Source of the DNA: Bradyrhizobium genosp. SA-3
GTDB taxonomy: Bacteria > Pseudomonadota > Alphaproteobacteria > Rhizobiales > Xanthobacteraceae
DNA length: 56,070 bases
Direction of reading: 5' to 3'
Assembly (NCBI RefSeq): GCF_004212635.1
Contig: NZ_PSRT01000049.1
Coordinates: forward strand, 1 to 56,070
Shown piece by piece: positions 8,797 through 15,970 of the stretch (the stretch's first letter is position 1; each line of letters starts with the position of its first letter). The position numbers and the translations under genes were made by a program. The notes beneath the pieces are model-generated. The model worked only from the letters and a program-made list of their open reading frames with translations. It was not told where the DNA came from and did no database searches.

Positions 8797-9408
8797 ATGC
8801 CGAACGTCATTGCCATCAACGCCCAGGCCAGCCAAAGCATCATTGCCGTTCAGGCGACTTCGGACGACATGCTTCTCGAAAGCATTGCCGGCGGCAACCG
8901 GACGGCCATGCACATCCTCTATTGCCGGCACAATGTGCGGGTTTACCGTTTCATCCTGCGCATCGTGCGCGACGCCACCACGGCGGAAGACCTCGTCAGC
9001 CAGGTGTTTTTGGACGTGTGGCGGACCGCCGGCCAATTCCAGGGCCGCTCGCAGGTCTCGACCTGGCTGCTCTCGATCGCCCGCTTCAAGGCGCTGACCG
9101 CGATGCGCCAGCGCCGTTTCGAGGACATCGACCAGGAGGACGTGCGTCAGATCCCCGACGATTCCGACACGCCGGAGACCTCGCTCGATCGCAGCGACAC
9201 CAGCGCCATCCTGCGCGCCTGCGTGCAGAAGCTGTCGCCTGCGCATCGCGAGATCATCAATCTCGTCTACTACCACGAGAAGTCGGTGGAGGAGGTCGGG
9301 CAGATCATCGGCATCCCCCAGAGCACGGTGAAGACGCGGATGTTCTACGCCCGCAAGCAGCTGGCCGATTTGCTTAAGGGCGCCGGCGTCGATCGCTTCG
9401 CCGCCTAA
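8797..9408 (+). CDS. ECF-type RNA polymerase sigma factor
   Basis: A 203-residue sigma-70 family protein of ECF size. Region 2 is visible at about 35-105 (LYCRHNVRVYRF, AEDLVSQVFLDVWR, STWLLSIARFKAL). Region 4 is at about 140-195 (LSPAHREIINLVYY, SVEEVGQIIG, STVKTRMFYARKQL). The N-terminal 20 or so residues are a non-conserved tail. ATG at 8797 follows ggggag at good spacing. No anti-sigma gene is adjacent on either side, which is unusual for ECF factors. Which stress it answers cannot be read from the sequence. The upstream region has several cgaaac-like words that could be tested for autoregulation. Confidence 0.92.
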   Translation: MPNVIAINAQASQSIIAVQATSDDMLLESIAGGNRTAMHILYCRHNVRVYRFILRIVRDATTAEDLVSQVFLDVWRTAGQFQGRSQVSTWLLSIARFKALTAMRQRRFEDIDQEDVRQIPDDSDTPETSLDRSDTSAILRACVQKLSPAHREIINLVYYHEKSVEEVGQIIGIPQSTVKTRMFYARKQLADLLKGAGVDRFAA

Positions 9409-9540
9409 ACCCAACGGATTCAATGGGATAGGGCCGCGCCTTTGGCCCTGTCCCTGGACACGGAAGTGTTACCGCCGACGAAACAATTGAAACAAAGCAC
9501 AACATCAGGCGGAAAAACTTCCCTCCTATAAAGCTCACAT

Positions 9541-9608
9541 ACGGTTTTGGTTAAACCTCCCAAGGACCTCCAACGACCCGGACGGGATGCCCCCCTCCGG
9601 GTCGTTTT
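9541..9608 (+). ncRNA. Candidate small RNA with CCUCC motifs and intrinsic terminator
   Basis: Between the sigma gene and a repeat lies a non-coding block with unpaired anti-Shine-Dalgarno words (cctcc at 9556-9560 and 9566-9570; a further ccctcct at 9521-9527), followed by a strong terminator hairpin. A tataaa word at 9527-9532 could be a -10 for a start near 9540; no matching -35 is clear. CCUCC-bearing short RNAs with strong terminators are known in alphaproteobacteria (for example the alpha-r14/cuckoo and CcsR groups). Assignment to any family is inference. It could also simply be the 3' end of the sigma transcript. Confidence 0.4.
9573..9608 (+). terminator. Rho-independent terminator downstream of the sigma gene
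   Basis: The stem acgacccgga / tccgggtcgt closes over a C-rich loop, and the right arm runs straight into tttt. It lies 165 bases after the sigma stop and would end either the sigma mRNA or the candidate small RNA. Confidence 0.75.
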
Positions 9609-9624
9609 GTATTTGGGCTGTCGC

Positions 9625-9787
9625 CCCGGGCTCCCGCCTCTCCGGTTTGCGGGAGAGGCCGACGCGCCCCGGGCGATGCGAAGCATCGTCCGCGCGCGGC
9701 GGGTGAGGGTTCGTTCCTCTTGGGGAGTCTTCGTTGACGAAGCACCCTCTCCCCAACTCTCCCCCGCAAGCGGGGGAGGAAGCACAC
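9625..9787. repeat. Dispersed palindromic repeat, family B, copy 2 (9409-9890 gap)
   Basis: Arms of the ctctcc...gcgggagagg and ctcccccgcaagcggggg type flank a gggtgaggg...caccctctcccc core, as at 1124-1251. With the terminator block it accounts for most of the 482-base gap. About 100 bases before the next gene show nothing recognisable. Confidence 0.75.
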
Positions 9788-9890
9788 CGCTGCCGTGGCA
9801 CGCAGCTCGGCCGTCACGAATGCGTGACGCTGCGTAACGACTGACGCGTCGCGCCCGAACAGCCCTCGTGACCTCATCCACGAGTGCCCG

Positions 9891-10589
9891 ATGCTCGAAC
9901 TTCTCTTCGCCGTCCTTGCCGGCATCCTCACCATCGCCGCGCCGTGCACGCTGCCGATGCTGCCGATTCTGCTCGGCGCCTCGATCGGGCGCGCGGGGCA
10001 CTTGCGGCCGGCGATGATCGCGCTCGGCTTCGTCATCTCGTTCTCGGCGACCGCGCTGCTGCTCGGAGCGATCACGCGGCTGTTCGACTTCGATCCGAAC
10101 GTACTGCGCGAAGCGGCATCCATCCTGCTGCTCGGCTTCGGCCTGTTGATGCTGTGGCCCGCGCCATTCGAATGGCTGTCGATCCGGCTCAACGGCTGGC
10201 TCGATCTTGGCAATTCCAGCGCCACCCAGCGCGAGGGCGCGCTGGGCGGGCTCGTGCTCGGCACCACGCTCGGCCTGGTCTGGACGCCCTGCGCCGGTCC
10301 GGTGCTTGGCTCGATCCTGACGCTGGTTGCGACCTCGAAGAACTTAGGCTGGGCCGGCACGCTGCTGGTCGCCTACGCCATCGGCGCGGCGATTCCGATG
10401 CTGGCGATCGCCTATGGCGGCCAGGCCGCGACCACGCGGGTGCGCAGCCTCGCCCGCATCTCGCCGCGGCTGCAGCAGGCCTTTGGAATCGTCGTGATCG
10501 CGTTCGCGGTCGCCGCCTATTTCCAATACGACACGCTGATCGTGGCGTGGCTCACCGGCTTCTATCCCACCGGCCAGATCGGCCTGTGA
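9891..10589 (+). CDS. CcdA/DsbD-like cytochrome c biogenesis membrane protein
   Basis: A 232-residue polytopic membrane protein of the CcdA family, which passes electrons from cytoplasmic thioredoxin across the inner membrane. About six hydrophobic segments are seen. The paired cysteines sit in the expected places: one in TM1 (IAAPCTLPML, Cys19) and one in TM4 (LVWTPCAGPVLG). These are the redox pair of the family. The gene directly precedes an exported thioredoxin (31-base gap), its likely partner, making a split DsbD/DipZ-like module for cytochrome c maturation or periplasmic thiol repair. A SoxV-like role for the sox genes 14 kb away is possible but unproven. Confidence 0.87.
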   Translation: MLELLFAVLAGILTIAAPCTLPMLPILLGASIGRAGHLRPAMIALGFVISFSATALLLGAITRLFDFDPNVLREAASILLLGFGLLMLWPAPFEWLSIRLNGWLDLGNSSATQREGALGGLVLGTTLGLVWTPCAGPVLGSILTLVATSKNLGWAGTLLVAYAIGAAIPMLAIAYGGQAATTRVRSLARISPRLQQAFGIVVIAFAVAAYFQYDTLIVAWLTGFYPTGQIGL

Positions 10590-10620
10590 TCATCGCGCAT
10601 CTCAACCGGAGGACTCGTCC

Positions 10621-11184
10621 ATGACTTTCAAACTGCTCACTGTGGCCGCCGCCCTGATCGGCATGGCCGGATCAGGCGCCGTCATCCCCGGCATCTGCGA
10701 CGAGGCCGTGCGCGCTGCCCCCATCGTCACCGCCGCCGCGAGCCAGCAGACCGCGCCCGACTTCACCGGCATCAACAACTGGTTCAACTCGAAGCCGCTG
10801 AGCATGGCCGACCTGCGCGGCAAGGTCGTGCTGGTCGACTTCTGGACCTATGGCTGCGTCAACTGCGTCAACACGCTGCCGCACGTCACCGACCTCTACG
10901 CCAAGTACAAGGACAAGGGCCTCGTCGTGGTCGGCGTTCACACGCCGGAATTCCCGTTCGAGCGTTCCGCCTCCAATTTGCAGGCTGCGCTGAAACGCCA
11001 CGGCATCACCTATCCGGTGGCGCAGGATAATGATTCCAAAACCTGGAACGCCTACCGCAACCGATATTGGCCGGCCCAGTACATCATCGACCAGACCGGC
11101 AAGATCGTGTTCCAGCACGAAGGCGAAGGCAGCTACGACCAGATCGACGGAACGGTGGCGCGGCTCCTGAACGTGAACAGCTGA
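10621..11184 (+). CDS. Exported thioredoxin-like protein (TlpA/DipZ-type)
   Basis: A 187-residue protein with an N-terminal hydrophobic export segment (residues 4-22) and a thioredoxin fold from about 45 on. The active site is Cys79-x-x-Cys82 in FWTYGCVNC, typical of the periplasmic C-terminal domain of DipZ-type proteins. The family cis-proline region follows at YWPAQYIID. An ATG at 10621 follows ccggagg. It probably receives electrons from the preceding CcdA-like protein and reduces periplasmic disulfides or apocytochromes. An extra Cys26 near the signal region could be a lipid or structural cysteine, but no clear lipobox is seen. Confidence 0.88.
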   Translation: MTFKLLTVAAALIGMAGSGAVIPGICDEAVRAAPIVTAAASQQTAPDFTGINNWFNSKPLSMADLRGKVVLVDFWTYGCVNCVNTLPHVTDLYAKYKDKGLVVVGVHTPEFPFERSASNLQAALKRHGITYPVAQDNDSKTWNAYRNRYWPAQYIIDQTGKIVFQHEGEGSYDQIDGTVARLLNVNS

Positions 11185-11234
11185 TACCGCGCCGACATCG
11201 CGCGGCCGGATTCATCTGTCGTCCTTGTTGCTTG

Positions 11235-11261
11235 ACTCCACGGACCCGTCCGTGGAGTTTC
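11235..11261 (+). terminator. Hairpin after the thioredoxin gene
   Basis: A 10-bp perfect stem (actccacgga / tccgtggagt) with a 4-base loop is followed by only a short T run. It lies between the thioredoxin gene and the next gene and may be a weak intrinsic terminator or mRNA-stabilising hairpin. Confidence 0.5.
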
Positions 11262-11286
11262 GCAGCCTTGGAATCAGCCGCCCGCG

Positions 11287-12261
11287 ATGGACGACGCGAC
11301 CACCAGCAACGACATCCGCCTTCGTGAAGGCTCCTCGATCGCGCAGCGGCTGATCATGGCCGGCTCTGCGGCCGCGGTTGCGCTGTGCTTCACGCCCGGC
11401 CTGTTCACACACGACACACTGGAAGTGATCATCTCGGTGGCCGCGCTCCTCCTGGGCGCGGCATTCGTCTGCGGCATCATGCTGGCGCCGGCGGTGGTGT
11501 GGATCATCACCCCGAACGAGATCCTGATCGGGCAACAGCGTCCGTTCGGAAAGCTCCGCACGCGGCTCGTCCCCAAGGACGACATCAGGGAATTGCAGGT
11601 TCCCGGCAGCAAGCGGGCGAAAGCCCGTTTCCAGCTGGCCTTCACGCTGGCCTCCGGGGAACGCCTGACGTCTCCGCCGATCTCCGACGTCACGCATGTG
11701 CGCGACACCGTGGCCCGGATCGCCGCGCAATTCGGCGTTCCCAACGTCGAGGCACCTCGCAATCCGCTCGATGCCAGCAATCCCGAGATGCATCTCGGCG
11801 AACCCCTCGAGCCGTTTTCCGCGCGCGACATCCGCATCGTTGCGCTGATCGCCGTCGCACTATGCGCCGTTCCCTACGCCTACAAGCTCTGGCGCGGCCT
11901 GCCGCCCGGCCCGATCGACATCATGCTGCTGCCGGTTGGCGCGATCGCCGCGCTCGCCGTGCACAGATATGCCAATCTCGTGACCGGCGCCTTCTGGATC
12001 ATCCGGCAAGGGGACATTCGCGTCGAACGCCTGTGGGGCGACGGCACGCCGCGCGCGGACCATATCGAAGGGCGCGACGTGAAGACGATCACGGTCGAGC
12101 GCCGCGGCCGGTCCGAGGACGAGCACTGCATCGTCGTGATCCGGTTGCACTCCGGACGGCGCTTTCGCAGCCCCCGCATCGGATCGCGGCTCGAGGCCCG
12201 CGCCGTAGGCGCCGAGATCGTCCGGCGGCTGGGAATCGCGCCGGAGAGCAACCGGATTTAG
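11287..12261 (+). CDS. Membrane protein with two PH-like domains (internal duplication)
   Basis: A 324-residue protein of no recognised function. Each half repeats the same plan: two hydrophobic segments (about 21-62 and 184-225), then a soluble beta-rich module starting with a WII motif. The first module reads WIITPNEILIG...RPFGKLRTRLV; the second reads WIIRQGDIRVERLWGDG. This resembles bacterial PH-like (DUF304/YdbT-type) membrane proteins. It follows the thioredoxin gene after a hairpin, so co-transcription is uncertain. ATG at 11287 has only a weak ribosome site. Confidence 0.7.
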   Translation: MDDATTSNDIRLREGSSIAQRLIMAGSAAAVALCFTPGLFTHDTLEVIISVAALLLGAAFVCGIMLAPAVVWIITPNEILIGQQRPFGKLRTRLVPKDDIRELQVPGSKRAKARFQLAFTLASGERLTSPPISDVTHVRDTVARIAAQFGVPNVEAPRNPLDASNPEMHLGEPLEPFSARDIRIVALIAVALCAVPYAYKLWRGLPPGPIDIMLLPVGAIAALAVHRYANLVTGAFWIIRQGDIRVERLWGDGTPRADHIEGRDVKTITVERRGRSEDEHCIVVIRLHSGRRFRSPRIGSRLEARAVGAEIVRRLGIAPESNRI

Positions 12262-12315
12262 CCCTTCCCGCCTGTGACAGCGATCGCATTCGAGGGGGCT
12301 AGCAAGTCTCCTGCG

Positions 12316-12520
12316 GCCATCCTTCGAGACGCCCGCCTCCGGCGGGCCCTCAGGATGAGGGCGGAGTGTGCGGCAGCAGTTTTCGACGGGCACCGATGCC
12401 TCTGAGCCTCATCCTGAGGAGACCGCAGAGCGGTCGTCTCGAAGGACGAGGCGCGCGGTCCGGCCGCCGCCAAGCAGTCCTATGCGACCGCCCTCTTCTC
12501 AAGCGGGGGAGGGAGCGCAC
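12316..12520. repeat. Dispersed repeat family H plus family B fragment (12262-12704 gap)
   Basis: Arms ccatccttcgagacg and cgtctcgaaggacg, with inner cctcaggatgag / ctcatcctgagg, form an inverted repeat at 12316-12451. A fragment of family B (agcgggggagggagcgcac) follows at about 12500-12520. The remaining part of this 443-base gap is the upstream region of the L,D-transpeptidase gene, with no gene seen. Confidence 0.8.
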
Positions 12521-12704
12521 CGGCCTCGCCGCGACAATGTATGCTTTTCGCGCCATCCCCTGTTTGTGGCATTGCCCGGCGCGTCAAAAAACCAAAGCAT
12601 TGTCGTGACATACCAGGGCGGCGCGCCATCAACTTGCCATGAACTTGCCCCTCAGGTTTGATGGTTCTGAATGATTTGCGCCGTGGCAGCGGGGAGAGCT
12701 TTAC

Positions 12705-13298
12705 ATGACGGATTTTCGTCGCCTGACCGGGATGTTTGTGGCTGCGATCGGCCTGATCCTTTGGGCGCCGCAAGCCTTCGCCCAGCAGCCTGATCGCGGC
12801 GACGAGCCGGGCCTGATCGCCGACGACGCCTACCAGCTCGATCCGGAATGGCAGAAGCAGGTGGTCTACTTCCGCACCACCGAGGCGCCCGGCACCATCA
12901 TCATCTCGACCGCCGAACGTCACCTTTACCTGGTGCAGCCGGGCGGGCGCGCGATCCGCTACGGCATCGGCGTCGGCCGCGATGGTTTTCAGTGGCAGGG
13001 GCTGGTGAACATCACCAACAAGAAGGAGTGGCCGGACTGGACGCCGCCGCCGGAGATGATCCAGCGCCAGCCCTATCTGCCGCGCTTCATGGCCGGCGGC
13101 CCCGGCAATCCGCTAGGGGCCCGCGCCATGTATCTCGGCACCACCGTCTACCGCATCCACGGCACCAACCGTCCTGATACGATCGGCACCAAGGTGTCCT
13201 CGGGCTGCTTCCGTCTCGTCAACAATGACGTCGCCGATCTCTACGATCGGGTCCCGGTCGGGACCAAGGTCGTCATCCGGCAGAAGCCCGAGCTCTAA
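12705..13298 (+). CDS. L,D-transpeptidase (ErfK/YbiS/YcfS/YkuD family)
   Basis: A 197-residue exported enzyme that cross-links peptidoglycan through L,D bonds or attaches proteins to it. The signal peptide ends at about residue 26 (APQAFAQQ). The YkuD domain spans about 62-193, with the catalytic motif complete: His152 in YRIHGTNRP and Cys168 in SSGCFRL. Length is normal for the short single-domain members. ATG at 12705 follows a ggggaga ribosome site. It appears monocistronic, 51 bases before a transporter binding protein with no link in function. Confidence 0.93.
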   Translation: MTDFRRLTGMFVAAIGLILWAPQAFAQQPDRGDEPGLIADDAYQLDPEWQKQVVYFRTTEAPGTIIISTAERHLYLVQPGGRAIRYGIGVGRDGFQWQGLVNITNKKEWPDWTPPPEMIQRQPYLPRFMAGGPGNPLGARAMYLGTTVYRIHGTNRPDTIGTKVSSGCFRLVNNDVADLYDRVPVGTKVVIRQKPEL

Positions 13299-13349
13299 TC
13301 TTCTTCGCCTTAGCGAATATCCCATTTCCCGATTTTTCGAGAGAGCAAC

Positions 13350-14390
13350 ATGATGCGCAGTTTTCGAGGCGGCCTGCTGATCGGGCTCGCGGTCGCCGTG
13401 CTGGTCGCCGTTCTGGCCATCGTCTATGAATTCTACGACACCCGCACCCTGAAGCGCACCGTACGCCGCGGCGAGGTGCTGTGCGGCGTCAACAAGGGCC
13501 TGCCGGGCTTCTCGATCCCTGACGACAAAGGCAACTGGACCGGATTCGACGTCGATTTCTGCCGCGCGGTGGCCGCGGCGATCTTCAACGATCCGGCCAA
13601 GGCGAAGTTCGTCGCACTCGACGCCAGCGAGCGCTTCAAGGAATTGCAGAGCCGCAAGGTGGACATCCTCTCCCGCAACTCGACCTGGAGCATGGCGCGC
13701 GAGCTCGACTACGACCTCTATTTCCCGGCCGTCGCCTATTATGACGGCGCAGGTTTCATGCTGCCGCGTTCGCGCAACAAGGAGACCTCGCTGGACCTGA
13801 CCGGCAGCAAGGTCTGCGTCCAGTCCGGCACTACGACGGCACTCAACGTCGCCGATTACTTCCGTGCCAACAACATGAAGTATGACGAGGTGAAGTTCGA
13901 CAAGCTCGACGACGTCGTGAAGGCCTACGACACCGGCAAGTGCGACACGCTCAGCGCCGACGTCTCCCAGCTCTATGCGCTGCGGCTGAACCTCGCAAAA
14001 CCCGGCGACCAAATGATCCTGCCGGACATGATCTCCAAGGAGCCGCTCGCCCCCGTCGTGCGCCAGCGCGACGACGACTGGATGATGATCGTGAAGTGGA
14101 CGCTGTATGCGATGATCAATGCCGAGGAGCTCGGCGTCACCTCGGAGAACATCGACGAGGCGCTGAAGTCGAAGAAGCCGGACGTGATGCGCCTCGTCGG
14201 CACCGAAGGCAATTACGGCGAGCAGCTCGGCCTCACCAAGGACTGGGCCGTCCGCATCATCCGCCACGTCGGCAATTACGGCGAGATGTACGAGCGCAAC
14301 ATCGGCGAGAAGTCGAAGTTGAAGATCCCGCGCGGCATGAACCAGCTGTGGAATGCCGGCGGCGTGCAGTACGCACCGCCGATGCGGTGA
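13350..14390 (+). CDS. Amino-acid ABC transporter binding protein (AapJ-like)
   Basis: A 346-residue periplasmic binding protein of the general L-amino-acid type. It has an N-terminal hydrophobic segment (about 7-26) and then the family pattern LCGVNKGLPGFSIPDDKGNWTG, GFDVDFCRAVAAAIF, and VCVQSGTTTALNVADYF, with a C-terminal WNAGGVQYAPP tail. The family works with aapQ, aapM and aapP, which are not next to it; it is followed only by repeats. It may be a second binding subunit for a distant transporter. Two ATG codons in a row (13350 and 13353) are both possible starts. Confidence 0.92.
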   Translation: MMRSFRGGLLIGLAVAVLVAVLAIVYEFYDTRTLKRTVRRGEVLCGVNKGLPGFSIPDDKGNWTGFDVDFCRAVAAAIFNDPAKAKFVALDASERFKELQSRKVDILSRNSTWSMARELDYDLYFPAVAYYDGAGFMLPRSRNKETSLDLTGSKVCVQSGTTTALNVADYFRANNMKYDEVKFDKLDDVVKAYDTGKCDTLSADVSQLYALRLNLAKPGDQMILPDMISKEPLAPVVRQRDDDWMMIVKWTLYAMINAEELGVTSENIDEALKSKKPDVMRLVGTEGNYGEQLGLTKDWAVRIIRHVGNYGEMYERNIGEKSKLKIPRGMNQLWNAGGVQYAPPMR

Positions 14391-14403
14391 GACCGTCTAC
14401 CAT

Positions 14404-14517
14404 CGTCATTGCGAGGAGCGGACGCCGTCGCCCTTCGAGCGATGGCGTAAGCGACGAAGCAATCCAGACTGCCTCCGCGGAAAGATTCTGGATTGCTTCG
14501 CTGCGCTCGCAATGACG
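14404..14517. repeat. Dispersed palindromic repeat, family D, copy 1
   Basis: Outer arms cgtcattgcgag and ctcgcaatgacg, with inner gaagcaatccag / ctggattgcttc. A second copy lies at 18459-18611. Confidence 0.85.
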
Positions 14518-14548
14518 AGCTTGGGGCAGTGCTTTCCATACTCTCAAC

Positions 14549-14650
14549 TGTCATCGCCCGCGAAGGCGGGCGATCCAGTATTCCAGAGACGTCAGTGATA
14601 AACTGAAAAGCCGCGGCGTACTGGATCGCCCGCCTTCGCGGGCGATGACA
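14549..14650. repeat. Dispersed palindromic repeat, family E
   Basis: Long perfect arms tgtcatcgcccgcgaaggcg and its complement, followed inward by ggcgatccagta, enclose a short spacer. It sits directly after a family D element in the same gap. Confidence 0.85.
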
Positions 14651-14676
14651 GCGGAGAACGAGGCGGCTGCCCCGTC

Positions 14677-15816
14677 TCAATACCCCCGCGCCCGCGCCAG
14701 CTGCTCGGTGTGGTAGTTGGCATCGCCGAACAGCTCCTCGCACACCCGCGCGCGCTTCATGAAGAAGCCGATGTCGAACTGGTCGGTCATGCCCATGCCG
14801 CCGTGCATCTGCACGCCTTCCTGCACCGCGCGGGTGGCGGTGGTGCCGGCGCGGGCTTTTGCCACCGCGACGCTTGATGCGGCCTTGGCGACATCCGCAT
14901 CCAGCGTCTGGAGTGCCTTCATCACGGCGGCGCGGGTGATCTCGATGTCGACATAGAGCTCGGCGGCGCGGTGCTGCAGCGCCTGGAATTCGCCGATCAG
15001 CTTGCCAAATTGCTTGCGGCTTTTCAGGTACTCGACGGTGCGGCCAAAGACCTCGTCGCTGAGGCCGACCATCTCGGCAGCGACCGCACCACGGCCGATG
15101 TCGAGCACGCCGTCGAGCAGGCTTGCGCCCTGATCGAGCTCGCCGAGCACGCTGTCGGCATTGACCTCGACATTGGCGAATTCGATCCGCGCCGCGTTGT
15201 GCGCATCGACCATGATGGTGCGCTCGACCGCGACACCCTTCGCCTTGGGGTCGACCAGGAACAGCGTCAGGCCTTCACGCTCGCCGGCAGCACCCGCGGT
15301 GCGCGCGGCGACGATGAGGAGATCGGCGACGTGGCCGTCGATGACCAGCGCCTTGGCGCCGGAAAGCTTGAAGCCGTTACCGGCGCGCACGGCCTTGAGA
15401 CTGGTCTGCAGCGGGCGATGTTTCGCACCCTCGTCGATCGCCAGCGTCGCGAGCAGCGAGCCGCTCGCGATCTTTGGCAGATATTCCGATTTCTGCGCGG
15501 CGTTGCCGCCACGGTTCAGCGCGGAGGCCCCGACCACGCTGGTGGCGAGGAAGGGCGAGGGCATCAGCGTGCGGCCGATCTCCTCCATCACGACACCGGC
15601 TTCGACATAGCCGAGACCAGAGCCGCCGAACTCTTCCGGCACCAAGAGGCCGGCAAAGCCCATCTCGGCGAAGGAATGCCAAAATTCCTTGGAGAAGCCG
15701 GTGGGATCCTTGCTGTCGCGCAAATGCCGCAGGTGCGACACCGGCGCCTTGTCGCTGATCAGCCCGCGCGCGCTGTCGCGGAGCATCGATTGTTCTTCGG
15801 TGAGGACGAGGGCCAT
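14677..15816 (-). CDS. Acyl-CoA dehydrogenase (PimD-like small subunit type)
   Basis: About 379 residues from ATG at 15816, where the typical ACAD beginning (ALVLTEEQSMLRDSARG) starts. The frame stays open upstream but crosses a dispersed repeat, so the longer form is rejected. Features: PEEFGGSGLGYVEAGVVMEEIGR in the N-terminal helical domain, the central beta domain, and the C-terminal domain with QMHGGMGMTDQFDIG. It removes two hydrogens from an acyl-CoA thioester using FAD. It is 155 bases downstream of another ACAD on the same strand. Such non-identical pairs often form heteromeric enzymes, for example pimeloyl-CoA dehydrogenase PimC/PimD. The substrate here is unknown. Confidence 0.9.
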   Translation of the reverse strand: MALVLTEEQSMLRDSARGLISDKAPVSHLRHLRDSKDPTGFSKEFWHSFAEMGFAGLLVPEEFGGSGLGYVEAGVVMEEIGRTLMPSPFLATSVVGASALNRGGNAAQKSEYLPKIASGSLLATLAIDEGAKHRPLQTSLKAVRAGNGFKLSGAKALVIDGHVADLLIVAARTAGAAGEREGLTLFLVDPKAKGVAVERTIMVDAHNAARIEFANVEVNADSVLGELDQGASLLDGVLDIGRGAVAAEMVGLSDEVFGRTVEYLKSRKQFGKLIGEFQALQHRAAELYVDIEITRAAVMKALQTLDADVAKAASSVAVAKARAGTTATRAVQEGVQMHGGMGMTDQFDIGFFMKRARVCEELFGDANYHTEQLARARGY

Positions 15817-15850
15817 GGTGGGGTTTCCGATTCGAAATCTATCTTGGTTC

Positions 15851-15954
15851 GTCATTTCGGGATGACCCGAATGGTCAGGCCCGGAATCCATCAAGCGGCG
15901 GAATTGGTGGATGAATGGATTCCGGGCTCGCGCGTTGCGCGCCCCGGAATGACG
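15851..15954. repeat. Dispersed palindromic repeat, family C, copy 2
   Basis: Arms cccggaatccat and atggattccggg, with ccccggaatgacg at the edge, match the element at 1-93. It lies between the two acyl-CoA dehydrogenase genes. Confidence 0.85.
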
Positions 15955-15970
15955 GCTGGTGAGAGTGCGG

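Noticed and set aside
8669..9488. The 12-base word gacgaaacaatt upstream (8669-8680) and downstream (9477-9488) of the sigma gene as paired promoter elements
   Set aside because: A shared 12-mer is expected by chance many times in a window this size, and no matching -10 spacing was found.
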